Shown here piece by piece: positions 6,269 through 13,914 of a stretch of 15,397 nucleotides of DNA (its first letter is position 1; every line of letters begins with the position of its first letter). The stretch spans positions 1 to 15,397 of the forward strand of contig JBHHYR010000082.1 of assembly GCA_046757585.1 (NCBI GenBank), in the 5' to 3' direction. The DNA is from JBHHYR01 sp046757585 (lineage in GTDB: Bacteria > Desulfobacterota > Binatia > HRBIN30). The notes under the pieces are model-generated. The model was not told the origin of the DNA and did no database searches. It was given only the letters and a program-made list of their open reading frames with translations. The position numbers and the translations under genes are program-made.

Positions 6269-8140
6269 TCACTCCTCCAACCGCTGCGCGTGTCCTGCGC
6301 GGTCGAACCGCTGGCGCAGCGCGGCCAGGTCCTCGCGGGAAAAGACGTGGAACTCGTTCGCCCCGCGTGGCCGCCAGTACACGGGATCGGTCATGTGGTC
6401 GATGAGGAACTTCTCGCGCCGCAAGACGCGCTTGAGCACCTTGTTCGTGTGGGTCACCACCAGTTCCTCCGCCACGCGCACGAAGGTCGGCCGCCACCGC
6501 GGGGGCAGATCGGGTTCGCCGTCAAGGAACGCGGCGAACGCAGCCGGATCGAAGGTGGCGCCTGTCTCGAGCTTGATAGTCGCCATGACCTGGTCCCCAG
6601 CCTCGGGGTCGGGGACGCCGTACACGCTGGCCAGCATGACGTCCGGGTGGCGGCACAGGATGTCCTCGATCGGCCGCGCCAGGAAGTTCTCACCACCGAC
6701 CCGCAGCCACTCGGCGTCGCGGCCCGCGAAATAGATGTACCCCGCGGCGTCGCGGTAGCCGAGATCGCCCGTGTAGAACCAGCCGTTGCGCGTACGCTGC
6801 CGTGTCGATTCCTCGTCTTTGTAGTAGCCTTCGAAAAGAAACGCGCCGCCCGTATTGACGATTTCGCCGACGGCCTCTTCGGCGTTCAGTAAGCGCCCAT
6901 TTTCGTCGAAGCGCGCGGGTGCACATTCCGCGCCGCGGGCGTTGATGATCTTGACGGCCGCCGCGCGCCCCAGCGCACGCGGCGGGTCGCCCGGCTCACG
7001 AGCGAAACCAACTCCCACTTCGCTGGCACCGTAGCCGTCGATGACCTCGCAACCGAAACGCTTGGCGAACGTCTCGATGTACTGCCGCGGCGCCTCGTTG
7101 CCGTACGCTAACCGCAGCGAATTGTCGGCATCGTCAGGCTGGGCCGGTGTGTCCATGATGTAAGCGAACGGCGTACCCACATAGTTGAAGAGCGTGGCAT
7201 GGTAGCGCCGGATATCGGACAGGAACTTGCTCTTGCTGAAGCGGCGCGCCAGGGCGATACACCCGCCGGCGCACAGCGCAGGGACCAGTGCTAGGATTTG
7301 CGCGTTCGCATGAAACAGGGGCATCGCCGCGTAGACGGTGTCGCCAGGCCCGAACTTGCACATGTGCACTGCTGCGCCCCAGCCGAGAAGCATGAGGCGA
7401 CCGTGGCTGTTCAGCACCGCTTTCGGTGCCTTCGTGGTGCCGGAGGTGAAGATGATCATGAGGAGATCCGTCGGCTCGACGGCAACGCCAGGATCCGTGG
7501 CAGGTACGCTGGCCAGCTCGTGCTCGAGAACCGACCAGCCGCGCGGCCACCGGCGCCTGTCACCTGACTGCCCATCGGTGACGAACACGCAGACACGCGG
7601 GCCGGGCTCATGCTGCAGCGCTGCCTGCAACTGCTCGCCGTAACGCTCTTCGGCGACAATGAACTGGCAGTCGGCATGGCTGATATCGCGGGCAAGGTAC
7701 GCTCCCGTGCGTGTAGGGTTCAGCCCGATCAGAACGGCACCCGAAAGCGCACACCCAAGCTCGGTGAACACGAAGGCAGGCACATTGTCCATCAGGATGC
7801 CCATATGGAACGGGCGCGTGGCGTCGCGTGCGCGCAGGAACAGGTTGGCGAAGCGGCACCCTTCGCGGTAAGCCGCCGCGTACGTCCAGCTGGCATCCTC
7901 GAAACGCAGAAAAACGCGCTCGCCGCTGTCCGCCACGCGCGCCCGCACGGCAGCCGCCATCGTCGGTGACGGCCCGGTCGCCGGGAGCTGAACGCTGGCA
8001 GGATCCACTATGACACTCCGAGCCGGCTCGGCGGCCACAGCAGTGAGCTCACGGTCGAAGCGCCGAAACTGCAAGACGGTGCCTGACGCAGCACGCAATA
8101 GCCAGCGTGTCGGCCTGCTCTCCGCGTAGTCGTTCGCCAC
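6269..8140 (-). CDS. AMP-dependent acyl-CoA synthetase (FATP/FadD17-like)
   Basis: 623 residues of the ANL adenylate-forming superfamily, which converts a carboxylic acid, ATP and CoA into acyl-CoA, AMP and PPi. Motifs in order: P-loop 'FTSGTTKAPKAV' (231-242), 'YGASEVG' (370-376), 'GWFYTGDLGYRD' (453-464), hinge 'FAGRDAEWLRVGGENF' (471-486), and a C-terminal 'THTNKVLKR' whose Lys567 is the likely adenylation lysine. The 'WLRVGGENF' and 'TNKVLKR' forms fit the long-chain/FATP branch better than acetyl-CoA synthetases. The start is the furthest GTG (8140) before an in-frame stop at 8177-8179; no good ribosome site is seen, so the N-terminus could shift. The N-terminal ~55 residues before the conserved domain are variable. 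It lies 110 nt after the dehydrogenase gene on the same strand, likely one operon. Substrate unknown. Confidence 0.92.
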   Translation of the reverse strand: MANDYAESRPTRWLLRAASGTVLQFRRFDRELTAVAAEPARSVIVDPASVQLPATGPSPTMAAAVRARVADSGERVFLRFEDASWTYAAAYREGCRFANLFLRARDATRPFHMGILMDNVPAFVFTELGCALSGAVLIGLNPTRTGAYLARDISHADCQFIVAEERYGEQLQAALQHEPGPRVCVFVTDGQSGDRRRWPRGWSVLEHELASVPATDPGVAVEPTDLLMIIFTSGTTKAPKAVLNSHGRLMLLGWGAAVHMCKFGPGDTVYAAMPLFHANAQILALVPALCAGGCIALARRFSKSKFLSDIRRYHATLFNYVGTPFAYIMDTPAQPDDADNSLRLAYGNEAPRQYIETFAKRFGCEVIDGYGASEVGVGFAREPGDPPRALGRAAAVKIINARGAECAPARFDENGRLLNAEEAVGEIVNTGGAFLFEGYYKDEESTRQRTRNGWFYTGDLGYRDAAGYIYFAGRDAEWLRVGGENFLARPIEDILCRHPDVMLASVYGVPDPEAGDQVMATIKLETGATFDPAAFAAFLDGEPDLPPRWRPTFVRVAEELVVTHTNKVLKRVLRREKFLIDHMTDPVYWRPRGANEFHVFSREDLAALRQRFDRAGHAQRLEE

Positions 8141-8250
8141 CTGCAGGGCATCTGTCGTGCCTCGGCGTCGCTGCAGTCAAAGAGTTGCTCTTGTCGCACT
8201 TGACGAGTGTTGGTTCTCCGTAGCAATCACGGAGGCAGGCTGTCAACGCG

Positions 8251-9366
8251 CTACGTGGTCATGGTCAGGACGTTCTTGATGCCACCGGCGCGTCCCTGCA
8301 GGAGGTCGGCATGGGCTTCGATGGGATAGCGGCCAGTGATGAGCGATCGTACCGCCGTCGGCCAGCGGCGCCCGAAGTCCTGCAGGTCACAGATGGCCGC
8401 CTCGAATGCGGCCCGACTTGCATTGACGGTGCCGAAGACGACTTGGTTCTTCAACACGAGATTTCGCATGATGAGATCCGTGTCGAGTTCGATCGGCGCC
8501 TTTCGGCCCGGCACACCCGTGAAGACGAAGATGGCGTTGGTGCCGAGAATTTTCATCACCTCGAAGGCAAGACGCGAGGCGCCCACCGCTTCGTACACCA
8601 GGTCGATATTCCCCACCCGTCGTGGGATCTGCTCCACCTGATGCTCCTCGGCGGACAGATACTGCGCCCCCACCGAGCGAACGATCGATGCCTTTGCACT
8701 CGTGGCGGACTCGCGCGAGTACACGTAGGTGTTGAAGCCGCGGCGCGTAAGCGTCAGGGCGCCGAGGAGTCCGACGGGTCCGGCACCCAGGACGAGGGCA
8801 GTGTGGCGGTGCGCCGGCGCCGCGCCGGGCTCAGCCGCACCAGCCCACGGCAAGCGTCGTTGGACGTCCAACACCTGCGTCATGGCCTTTTCCGCGATCG
8901 TGAGGGGTTCAACCAAGACCGCAATGTCGCGCAGCTCATGCGGCACGAGATTGATGTACTGCTCATCGTCGACCACGTACTCGGTCATGAATCCGTGCAC
9001 CTGCTTGATACCGCGTTCCGTGAAATCCCCCGTGAAGCAGAAATCCTGGCGGCCGGAGCGACAGGCGAGGCACTCCTGGTGCCCGCAGGGCCGGCGCACC
9101 ATTGGGACGACAAGATCTCCAACCTTGACTCGTGAGACCTCGGAGCCGACCTCGACCACCTCCGCGAGCGATTCGTGCCCGATGACGAGATAGTCGGAAC
9201 CGGTCGGAGGGACACCGTACTGGAACGCACTGATTTCCTTGTCCGTTCCGCAGATGCCCACCTCCAGCATCCGCAGCCTGACCTCCGTGGTCCGGGAGAT
9301 CAATGGTGAGGGGTGAGCAATGAGACGGATGTCCCGTTTGCTCGGGAAAACGGCAACGGCTTTCAT
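8251..9366 (-). CDS. Zn-dependent medium-chain dehydrogenase, glucose 1-dehydrogenase-like
   Basis: 371 residues from the ATG at 9366, with 'aaggga' about 6 nt upstream. MDR alcohol dehydrogenase features: 'VGICGTDKEI' (36-45, Cys39 a catalytic zinc ligand), 'IGHE' (62-65), a structural-zinc cluster with Cys94, Cys99, Cys102 and Cys110, 'VEPL' (152-155), and the Rossmann motif 'VLGAGPVGL' (192-200). The segments 'FTERGIKQVHGFMTEY' and 'NQVVFGTVNA' are typical of archaeal/bacterial glucose 1-dehydrogenases that make gluconolactone with NAD(P). An Arg (218) after the second Rossmann strand fits NADP use. Because the next gene is an acyl-CoA synthetase, the substrate here may be an alcohol or hydroxy compound rather than glucose; that is open. 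Subfamily resemblance is strong, substrate is not proven. Confidence 0.9.
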   Translation of the reverse strand: MKAVAVFPSKRDIRLIAHPSPLISRTTEVRLRMLEVGICGTDKEISAFQYGVPPTGSDYLVIGHESLAEVVEVGSEVSRVKVGDLVVPMVRRPCGHQECLACRSGRQDFCFTGDFTERGIKQVHGFMTEYVVDDEQYINLVPHELRDIAVLVEPLTIAEKAMTQVLDVQRRLPWAGAAEPGAAPAHRHTALVLGAGPVGLLGALTLTRRGFNTYVYSRESATSAKASIVRSVGAQYLSAEEHQVEQIPRRVGNIDLVYEAVGASRLAFEVMKILGTNAIFVFTGVPGRKAPIELDTDLIMRNLVLKNQVVFGTVNASRAAFEAAICDLQDFGRRWPTAVRSLITGRYPIEAHADLLQGRAGGIKNVLTMTT

Positions 9367-9394
9367 GGCGTTCCCTTCTGTGCCGAGTTCTACT

Positions 9395-9410
9395 GGGCGT
9401 TCGTACGCCC
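9395..9410. promoter_or_regulatory. Palindrome upstream of the dehydrogenase gene, possible operator
   Basis: Perfect inverted repeat GGGCGT-TCGT-ACGCCC. It lies 28 nt upstream of the ATG of the dehydrogenase gene (9366), so it would be in its promoter or leader. It could be a regulator site or an mRNA hairpin. No promoter boxes were recognised with confidence. Confidence 0.25.
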
Positions 9411-9750
9411 CGTTCGGAGTTTTTCCTCAGCGAGAGGAGTGTATGTCGGGAACGGAAGCGAGGGAAGATAGTCTGGGCACCCGCCGGCGACGGTGGAATC
9501 CCGGAGCCAGCCGCCTGCGACCCAACCCGCGACGAGCTGCGAGCGCGCAAGCTCAAAGCCCGCGTCCGTCCGCACACAGCACCGCACTACGTCTTCTATC
9601 GGCAGCACAGCTACTGTTTCCATTAGATTAGCCCTGGTCCGAAACTGAATGGAAGATCGAACAGCAACCTCGCTCCGGAAAACCCGGCCCTGCAACCACG
9701 GCTCCCCTCCTTTCGTAAACTGGTCATGTCCCACATTTCGTGGCTCTGGA

Positions 9751-9950
9751 CACTGCGGAGCGAAGTTCCCCTCTTTGAAAAAGGGGGGCCAGGGGGGATT
9801 TTCTCCCGCCACAGCGGTTCATCGCTCGCTGCGCGAGGGTTACCGGCCAGGGACGGAGCGAAGCAAATCCCCCTCAGTCCCCCTTTGTCAAAGGGGGAGG
9901 CAGCGATAACTCGGTCGTCAAACGGGAGGCAGCGAAAAAGGCCCGCTGGT
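9751..9950. repeat. Intergenic repeat, copy 2 (direct repeat of 1-207)
   Basis: Same orientation as copy 1, with 11 mismatches over the first 166 aligned bases by hand count, then small deletions. It keeps both inverted C-run/G-run arms and the central 'cgctcgctgcgcgagggttaccgg' region in full. Left of 9751 the sequence 'ccacatttcgtggctctgga' has no counterpart to compare because copy 1 starts at the window edge, so the repeat may extend further left. Confidence 0.88.
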
Positions 9951-9973
9951 GCCTTCCGAAGTGAGGTTAGGGG

Positions 9974-9988
9974 CCTGTGGGGGACAGG
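9974..9988. other. Stem-loop 1 of a cluster
   Basis: Perfect 5-bp stem CCTGT/ACAGG around a GGGGG loop. It is the first of four successive stem-loops after the repeat copy, and the weakest by itself. Confidence 0.4.
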
Positions 9989-10015
9989 CTACCGCTGGAC
10001 CGGTGCTCAGCCGTT

Positions 10016-10032
10016 GTCTGGTCACGCCAGAC
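10016..10032. other. Stem-loop 2 of a cluster
   Basis: Perfect 6-bp stem GTCTGG/CCAGAC around a TCACG loop, ending 4 nt before the next, stronger stem-loop. No T-run follows on either strand. Confidence 0.5.
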
Positions 10033-10035
10033 TGA

Positions 10036-10068
10036 CGTAGGTGACCCGCGTAGAGCGGGCCACCTACG
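10036..10068. other. Stem-loop 3, long near-perfect hairpin bounded by GTAG/CTAC
   Basis: The arms CGTAGGTGACCCGC and GCGGGCCACCTACG pair over 14 positions with a single A-C mismatch around a GTAGA loop. This is too good to be chance. No U-run follows, so it is not an obvious intrinsic terminator. The GTAG...CTAC ends recall REP/BIME palindromes, but in REPs the GTAG is usually unpaired. Confidence 0.75.
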
Positions 10069-10092
10069 CCCAGGTGAGGGGGGACAAGCCAT

Positions 10093-10132
10093 GTAGCGGT
10101 CGGTCGCGGCGGGGGAAACCGCGTACCGCTAC
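10093..10132. other. Stem-loop 4, two-part hairpin bounded by GTAG/CTAC
   Basis: Outer perfect 8-bp stem GTAGCGGT/ACCGCTAC, an asymmetric internal loop (CGGT against T), then an inner perfect 5-bp stem CGCGG/CCGCG with a CGGGGGAAA loop. It begins 24 nt after stem-loop 3 and shares its GTAG/CTAC ends, suggesting a common origin. Confidence 0.7.
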
Positions 10133-10263
10133 TGTTGCATTCGACGGCGGGTTTGCCAATTCATTCAAAGCGTCCTCGAACAGTCCGTTGAAAAACGTCT
10201 TGCGGCGAAATTCACCGAGATCGCCCAAGTGCTTTTTCTCCCGCATTGCCGGCGAACGGGTGG

Positions 10264-10692
10264 CTAAGCCCCCTGGCTGTGGTCTCGGGGACCTGCAACG
10301 CTGCCGGATTGCCAAGAGAGCGCCAGCGCTCCGCCGATCACCCCCAGAACACCGGCGAAGAAGCCACCCATACCCACGACGATATTCAGTGCGGACACGA
10401 TGAGAACCACGAGTCCCCACGTGCGCCTCTGATTCGGCCTGGTGTAAAGGATCACCGCCCCGGTGAGCACGAGCACCCCTGCTACGATGCCAAACCACGC
10501 CCACCAAAATGTCGGGGCAATGCGCCACATCATACCGTGGCTCCACATCATGCCACCCGCGCCGTGCCAGCCTCCCATCATGCCCTGCCAGCGGTACCTA
10601 ATGGTTCCGGACCCCAGCATCCACAAGCCCGCCAAGAGGGAAAGGACAAACGCCGCGGTCGGTCTGGCCATCTGTGGGCTATTCGCCGACAT
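10264..10692 (-). CDS. Small four-helix membrane protein with a Met/His-rich loop
   Basis: 142 residues from the ATG at 10692, preceded by an almost full anti-SD match (AAGGAGGTC, GGAGG 5 nt away). The open frame runs on upstream, but that extension is non-protein-like. Hydrophobic segments lie near residues 12-30, 60-83, 92-108 and 110-127. Between helices 1 and 2 is a loop (about 36-56) rich in Met, His, Gly and Trp: 'QGMMGGWHGAGGMM' followed by 'WSHGMMW', with six Met and two His. Such MMGG-type stretches occur in small bacterial and archaeal membrane proteins, and Met/His clusters can bind Cu(I) or Ag(I), but no metal role is proven. Its start is 175 nt downstream of the SEC-C gene's stop on the same strand. 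No function assigned. Confidence 0.85.
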   Translation of the reverse strand: MSANSPQMARPTAAFVLSLLAGLWMLGSGTIRYRWQGMMGGWHGAGGMMWSHGMMWRIAPTFWWAWFGIVAGVLVLTGAVILYTRPNQRRTWGLVVLIVSALNIVVGMGGFFAGVLGVIGGALALSWQSGSVAGPRDHSQGA

Positions 10693-10695
10693 GTT

Positions 10696-10704
10696 GACCT
10701 CCTT
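10696..10704 (-). promoter_or_regulatory. Strong ribosome binding site of the small membrane protein
   Basis: Reads AAGGAGGTC on the minus strand, the best Shine-Dalgarno match in the window. It fixes the start at 10692 within a frame that is open for 152 more codons upstream. Confidence 0.85.
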
Positions 10705-10867
10705 CGTCTTCGCCTCGAGTTTGCGTGGGCAGTTGCGAGGCTCCGCTCGAGCCTTGGACGTCTCCGCGACGAATGTCCCTGTCCAGCACCTGTCTACCTC
10801 GTCACCGCTTCGGCGTGAGCTCGTGAGAGAGCCCGCCGCCGTTGAACCCCGCCCGCCGATGGCTTCC

Positions 10868-13261
10868 CTATGGCTCGAGGCCGAACGCCCTGCGAATCCT
10901 GGAGAAGTCGAACCTCTGCCCTTCAGGCAACCTGCTCTCGTGGTTTTCCAACTCCTTGAGGAACGCGTCGACTTCCTCGCGACCGCGGCGTGTCCGCACC
11001 GCTGCGCGCGGCGCCTGTCCCCCGAAGGCGGGCAACGGCTGATCAACCCAGTCCGCGTAGTAGCGTTCCTTGGACTCGCGAACCAGCCGTTCCTCCTCAG
11101 CCAGCGGCAAGGAGCGCGGGGGAGCTGGCTGCAGCTCTGCGCGATCAAACAACGCCCGAGGGTCGGAGTGCTCGCGCGCCCGGTGGCGGAGCGGGTCGCC
11201 GCAGACCGCCTCGATGCGCGCCCGCAGGTCGTCCGCTCGCTGCCGGGAGTTGGTGTCGACTTTCAACTTGCCGTCCGCAATCCACACCGTGCCGACCACG
11301 GTGTTCGTCCAACTGCCGTGCATCGGGTTCCCGGGACGGAGAAATGTGTAGCACCCGTCCTCCTGACCTTCCTCTGGAGGTGACACGCCCTCGATCGTAG
11401 ACAGCTGCGCCTCGACGTCGGCGCGGAGAGCCGGGTCGAAGGCAAAGTGGTCAGCCGTCAGCAGAAGCTGGTCGCCCTCGGTGTTCTGCAGTCTGGGCGG
11501 GGTGAGACGCCGCAGGTCGAGGGTCGCGACCGACTTCTCCCAGAGGGAGATGAGGTAGCGGCCCACGGCTTCACCCCGCAGCCGCTCGACCGGGACGGCA
11601 CGGCGCCGGCGGAGACGCGACCGCAGGCGATGTACGACCTCGGCGGCCAGCAGCGGCGTCAGAGAGCGGGGGTGGGTACCACAGAGCACCGACCGGCCGT
11701 CGTAGTCAACGACACGGGTCAGCACGGCGTCGCGCTTCACCAGCGTTTCGGAAGCGCTCGTTTCGCGAACGTGCCTTGTCTCATCCGTGAGCAGATCCTT
11801 CATGGTCAAGCTGATGCCCGCCTCCACGTCCACGACCTCCCACACGCTGAGCCAGGTTTGTCGCTGTGCCTCCAGCCACGCTCGTTCGTCCGAAGTCAGG
11901 CGTATGCTGGCCTCCTCGATGAACCAGTCCACGACCGGGCGCCCCCGGACGAGAAAATGATAGACAGACCACGGCAAGGAAAGCCGGAGCGCCGCCTCGA
12001 CATCGACGAAGTCCTCGGTCCACCGCTTCCATTCATCGGCAAAGCGTTCCGCCGCATACCCCATCATGTCCGCAACGACACGCTCGTCCAGCCCGTGAAC
12101 CCAGTCCTTGCCGGGCACCGGAGAGCGCACTGCCTCGTCGCTCTTCAGATGGCACTTCTTGTACTTGCGGCCGCTGCCGCACGGGCAGGGCTCGTTGCGA
12201 CCGACTTTCATCGGATGCCCCGGTGAAGACGGCGGGAGATCGTCTGTCTCGAACAGCGACGTCGCCTCGTATGGGGCGGTGAAGCGTACGGTGATATCCT
12301 CCTTGCCGGTGAACGACTCGCACACCGGATCGAGGCGGCCCCTCTCGAACATCTCACGGTGCCGGACGAAGAACGCCGCCAGCGCGCTCGCGCACACCGT
12401 TGCGATCCGGATGTCGCGCTCCGTGAGGGGGCGCGACATGCCGTCGCGGTCGCGACCCTGTACACGGGGATACGCCCGCGGACCGGCAACCGGCCAGGCA
12501 TGCTCGACGACCTCACGCCGCATCGACGGTGGTAGGTCGGCACCACGCTCGAAGGTCAGTGCCAGGAGCGTCGTCCCGAGATCGCTCCGCCCGCCCTTCC
12601 GTCGCGCCATTCCTGCCTGCGCGAAATTCTCGCAGGCATCGAGCGAGGGGAAGATGATCAGACCGCGGCTCTCCGTCAGCGCGCCGATGATCGAGACGCA
12701 GGCCCCGGTGACCTCGAGCTGCGGGATATCCAGTCGCAAGAGCTGTCCGTCCGCTGCGACCGTCCACGGAGCCGCCCGGTACAGAGTCCGTGCGGCCCGA
12801 AAAAGCCTGCCTACCGTGGCAGGTGAGACACGACCACCCTCGAGGTAGCTCTCTTGACGCTCGCCCCCGGGCATGGATTCCGCCATCATCTCCATCACTC
12901 GATCGAGCTCCGGCGTCGGGGCCACCAAAATCGGGATGCGGCCGCCGAGCGCGGGTCGCAGCTCGGCGGCCAGAGAGGCGTCGGCGACGCGCACGCGCCG
13001 CGGGCGCCGCGGCGGGCCGGCCAGGGGCTTTCTCATCGCGTCGAGGAGGGTCTGCGCAACCGACACTGGGGGCTCACGCGGATCGATGAGCGTCGTCCCG
13101 ACGATCAAATCGCTCGGCCGCTCGAGCCAGAGAATCATGTCGGGGCGGAACGGTGTGTCCTCGGTGATGTAGAACGGCGATACCAACCTACCGCCAATCC
13201 ATTCTTCACCCGAGATCAGCATTGAGCCCGGGTTACGGGAGGCCGTCCGCCTTCGAGGCAT
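10868..13261 (-). CDS. Large SEC-C motif metal-binding protein
   Basis: 797 residues. The one clear motif is central: 'GRNEPCPCGSGRKYKKCH' (354-371), the SEC-C zinc knuckle with ligands Cys359, Cys361, Cys370 and His371, as at the C-terminus of SecA and in many stand-alone proteins. Here it is internal, between an N-terminal region (about 1-345) with 'ILWLERPSDLIVG' (43-55) and 'RRPRRVRVADASLAAEL' (85-101), and a long C-terminal region (about 385-797) rich in Arg, Glu and Trp. No signal peptide or membrane segment, so it is cytoplasmic. Large SEC-C proteins with such N-terminal domains are common but functionally unknown; a role in protein quality control, translation or nucleic-acid handling would be a guess. 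The ATG at 13261 has no good ribosome site; the in-frame ATG at 13222 (Met14) is an alternative start. Confidence 0.85.
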   Translation of the reverse strand: MPRRRTASRNPGSMLISGEEWIGGRLVSPFYITEDTPFRPDMILWLERPSDLIVGTTLIDPREPPVSVAQTLLDAMRKPLAGPPRRPRRVRVADASLAAELRPALGGRIPILVAPTPELDRVMEMMAESMPGGERQESYLEGGRVSPATVGRLFRAARTLYRAAPWTVAADGQLLRLDIPQLEVTGACVSIIGALTESRGLIIFPSLDACENFAQAGMARRKGGRSDLGTTLLALTFERGADLPPSMRREVVEHAWPVAGPRAYPRVQGRDRDGMSRPLTERDIRIATVCASALAAFFVRHREMFERGRLDPVCESFTGKEDITVRFTAPYEATSLFETDDLPPSSPGHPMKVGRNEPCPCGSGRKYKKCHLKSDEAVRSPVPGKDWVHGLDERVVADMMGYAAERFADEWKRWTEDFVDVEAALRLSLPWSVYHFLVRGRPVVDWFIEEASIRLTSDERAWLEAQRQTWLSVWEVVDVEAGISLTMKDLLTDETRHVRETSASETLVKRDAVLTRVVDYDGRSVLCGTHPRSLTPLLAAEVVHRLRSRLRRRRAVPVERLRGEAVGRYLISLWEKSVATLDLRRLTPPRLQNTEGDQLLLTADHFAFDPALRADVEAQLSTIEGVSPPEEGQEDGCYTFLRPGNPMHGSWTNTVVGTVWIADGKLKVDTNSRQRADDLRARIEAVCGDPLRHRAREHSDPRALFDRAELQPAPPRSLPLAEEERLVRESKERYYADWVDQPLPAFGGQAPRAAVRTRRGREEVDAFLKELENHESRLPEGQRFDFSRIRRAFGLEP

Positions 13262-13419
13262 GCCGCACCATAGCGCCGGCGCGCGGCCGGCTCAAATTCC
13301 CAGGCTGCCGCTCGACGGGGGTTCCGACCATCCCTCGGCAGCGAAACCGAGAGAGTCCCGGGTATTGGCAATGGGCACATGGTCTGCCATGCAGCCATGA
13401 ACGTCGGCAGCAGCTCATT

Positions 13420-13426
13420 GGAGGTG
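13420..13426 (+). promoter_or_regulatory. Ribosome binding site of the 145-aa exported protein
   Basis: GGAGGTG ends 4 nt before the ATG at 13431 and supports that start. The 169 nt between the divergent starts at 13261 and 13431 must hold both promoters, but no convincing -35/-10 pair was seen. Confidence 0.7.
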
Positions 13427-13430
13427 CAGA

Positions 13431-13868
13431 ATGACCAATCGGCAACAGAGATCATGGCGTTGGGTGGCCTTTGTACCGTTCGTTCTCGTCAGCGCGTTGT
13501 CCCTCGTCGCCGTCGCACTGTCTTGGTCCGGCGCCTCCGCGGGCAGCATCGAGGGCGCCGCCTTGCGAGCCGGTACGGTTACGGTCGTCACGTATTCGAA
13601 GATCCGTTCCTTCAGCAGCGACGTCGACCGCAGCCGCTCCTTTGATTTGGATGGTACACGCCATCCGTTTGAGACGTACCAGGGAGAACATGCCCCGCGA
13701 GTGTACCACGCCCGCTGGGAGGGCTGGACTCCGCGAGGGTGGCGCCCGTACAGCGCCACGTTCGAGGTCAACGGAGCCACGATCATCGTGCCCCTGTGGC
13801 GGGCGGACGGCGCTGCACGTATCGTGTACATGCTGGACCACATTAGCGAGCGGCGTTACTGGAAATAG
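13431..13868 (+). CDS. Exported or membrane-anchored protein of unknown function
   Basis: 145 residues. The N-terminus is a positively charged stretch with Arg7 and Arg10, then a hydrophobic core (about 11-31), then 'SGASAGS' (33-39), which looks like a signal peptidase I site after Ala37. The mature part of about 108 residues is polar and Arg/Tyr/Trp-rich, with 'GTVTVVTYSKIRSF' (48-61), 'RVYHARWEGWTPRGWRPYSA' (90-109) and 'ATFEVNGATIIVPLW' (109-123), consistent with a small beta-rich domain. No Cys, no lipobox, no recognised family. Strong ribosome site. It is followed 46 nt later by a second exported protein gene in the same direction, so the two may form an envelope-protein operon. Confidence 0.7.
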   Translation: MTNRQQRSWRWVAFVPFVLVSALSLVAVALSWSGASAGSIEGAALRAGTVTVVTYSKIRSFSSDVDRSRSFDLDGTRHPFETYQGEHAPRVYHARWEGWTPRGWRPYSATFEVNGATIIVPLWRADGAARIVYMLDHISERRYWK

Positions 13869-13914
13869 GATCGCCTTGGGGCCGGCTACTGCACGCTTTT
13901 GGGGAACGCTTCCG

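Larger units (their letters stand above)
9367..10263. other. Gene-free stretch of about 900 nt
   Basis: No reading frame here looks convincingly coding. It contains a palindrome just upstream of the dehydrogenase gene (9395-9410), the second repeat copy (9751-9950), and four stem-loops between 9974 and 10132. One + frame ending at the TAG 9627-9629 reads 'RARKLKARVRP' and 'HYVFYRQHSYCFH' at its end and could be a gene relic. On the minus strand a 60-codon frame (10246 to 10064) starts 'MREKKHLGDLGEFRRKTFF', 17 nt after the stop of the small membrane protein, and could be a relic or tiny gene. Neither has a good ribosome site. Confidence 0.6.

Noticed and set aside
6107..6892. Long + strand open frame, 261 codons
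   Set aside because: Overlaps the end of the M20 gene and the antisense of the acyl-CoA synthetase; no protein-like features.
8311..9135. Long + strand open frame, 274 codons
   Set aside because: Antisense to the dehydrogenase gene, which has complete zinc and Rossmann motifs.
9420..9629. + strand frame ending 'HYVFYRQHSYCFH' before a TAG
   Set aside because: No start codon with ribosome site and no recognised homology; kept only as a possible relic in the gene-free stretch.
1..9950. Repeat pair as a CRISPR array or as insertion sequence ends
   Set aside because: Only two ~200 bp copies 9.7 kb apart, no spacer pattern, no transposase between or next to them.
9649..10403. Several + strand open frames across the repeat and stem-loops
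   Set aside because: They translate the non-coding repeat and hairpins into low-complexity Arg/Pro/Ser-rich sequence without ribosome sites.
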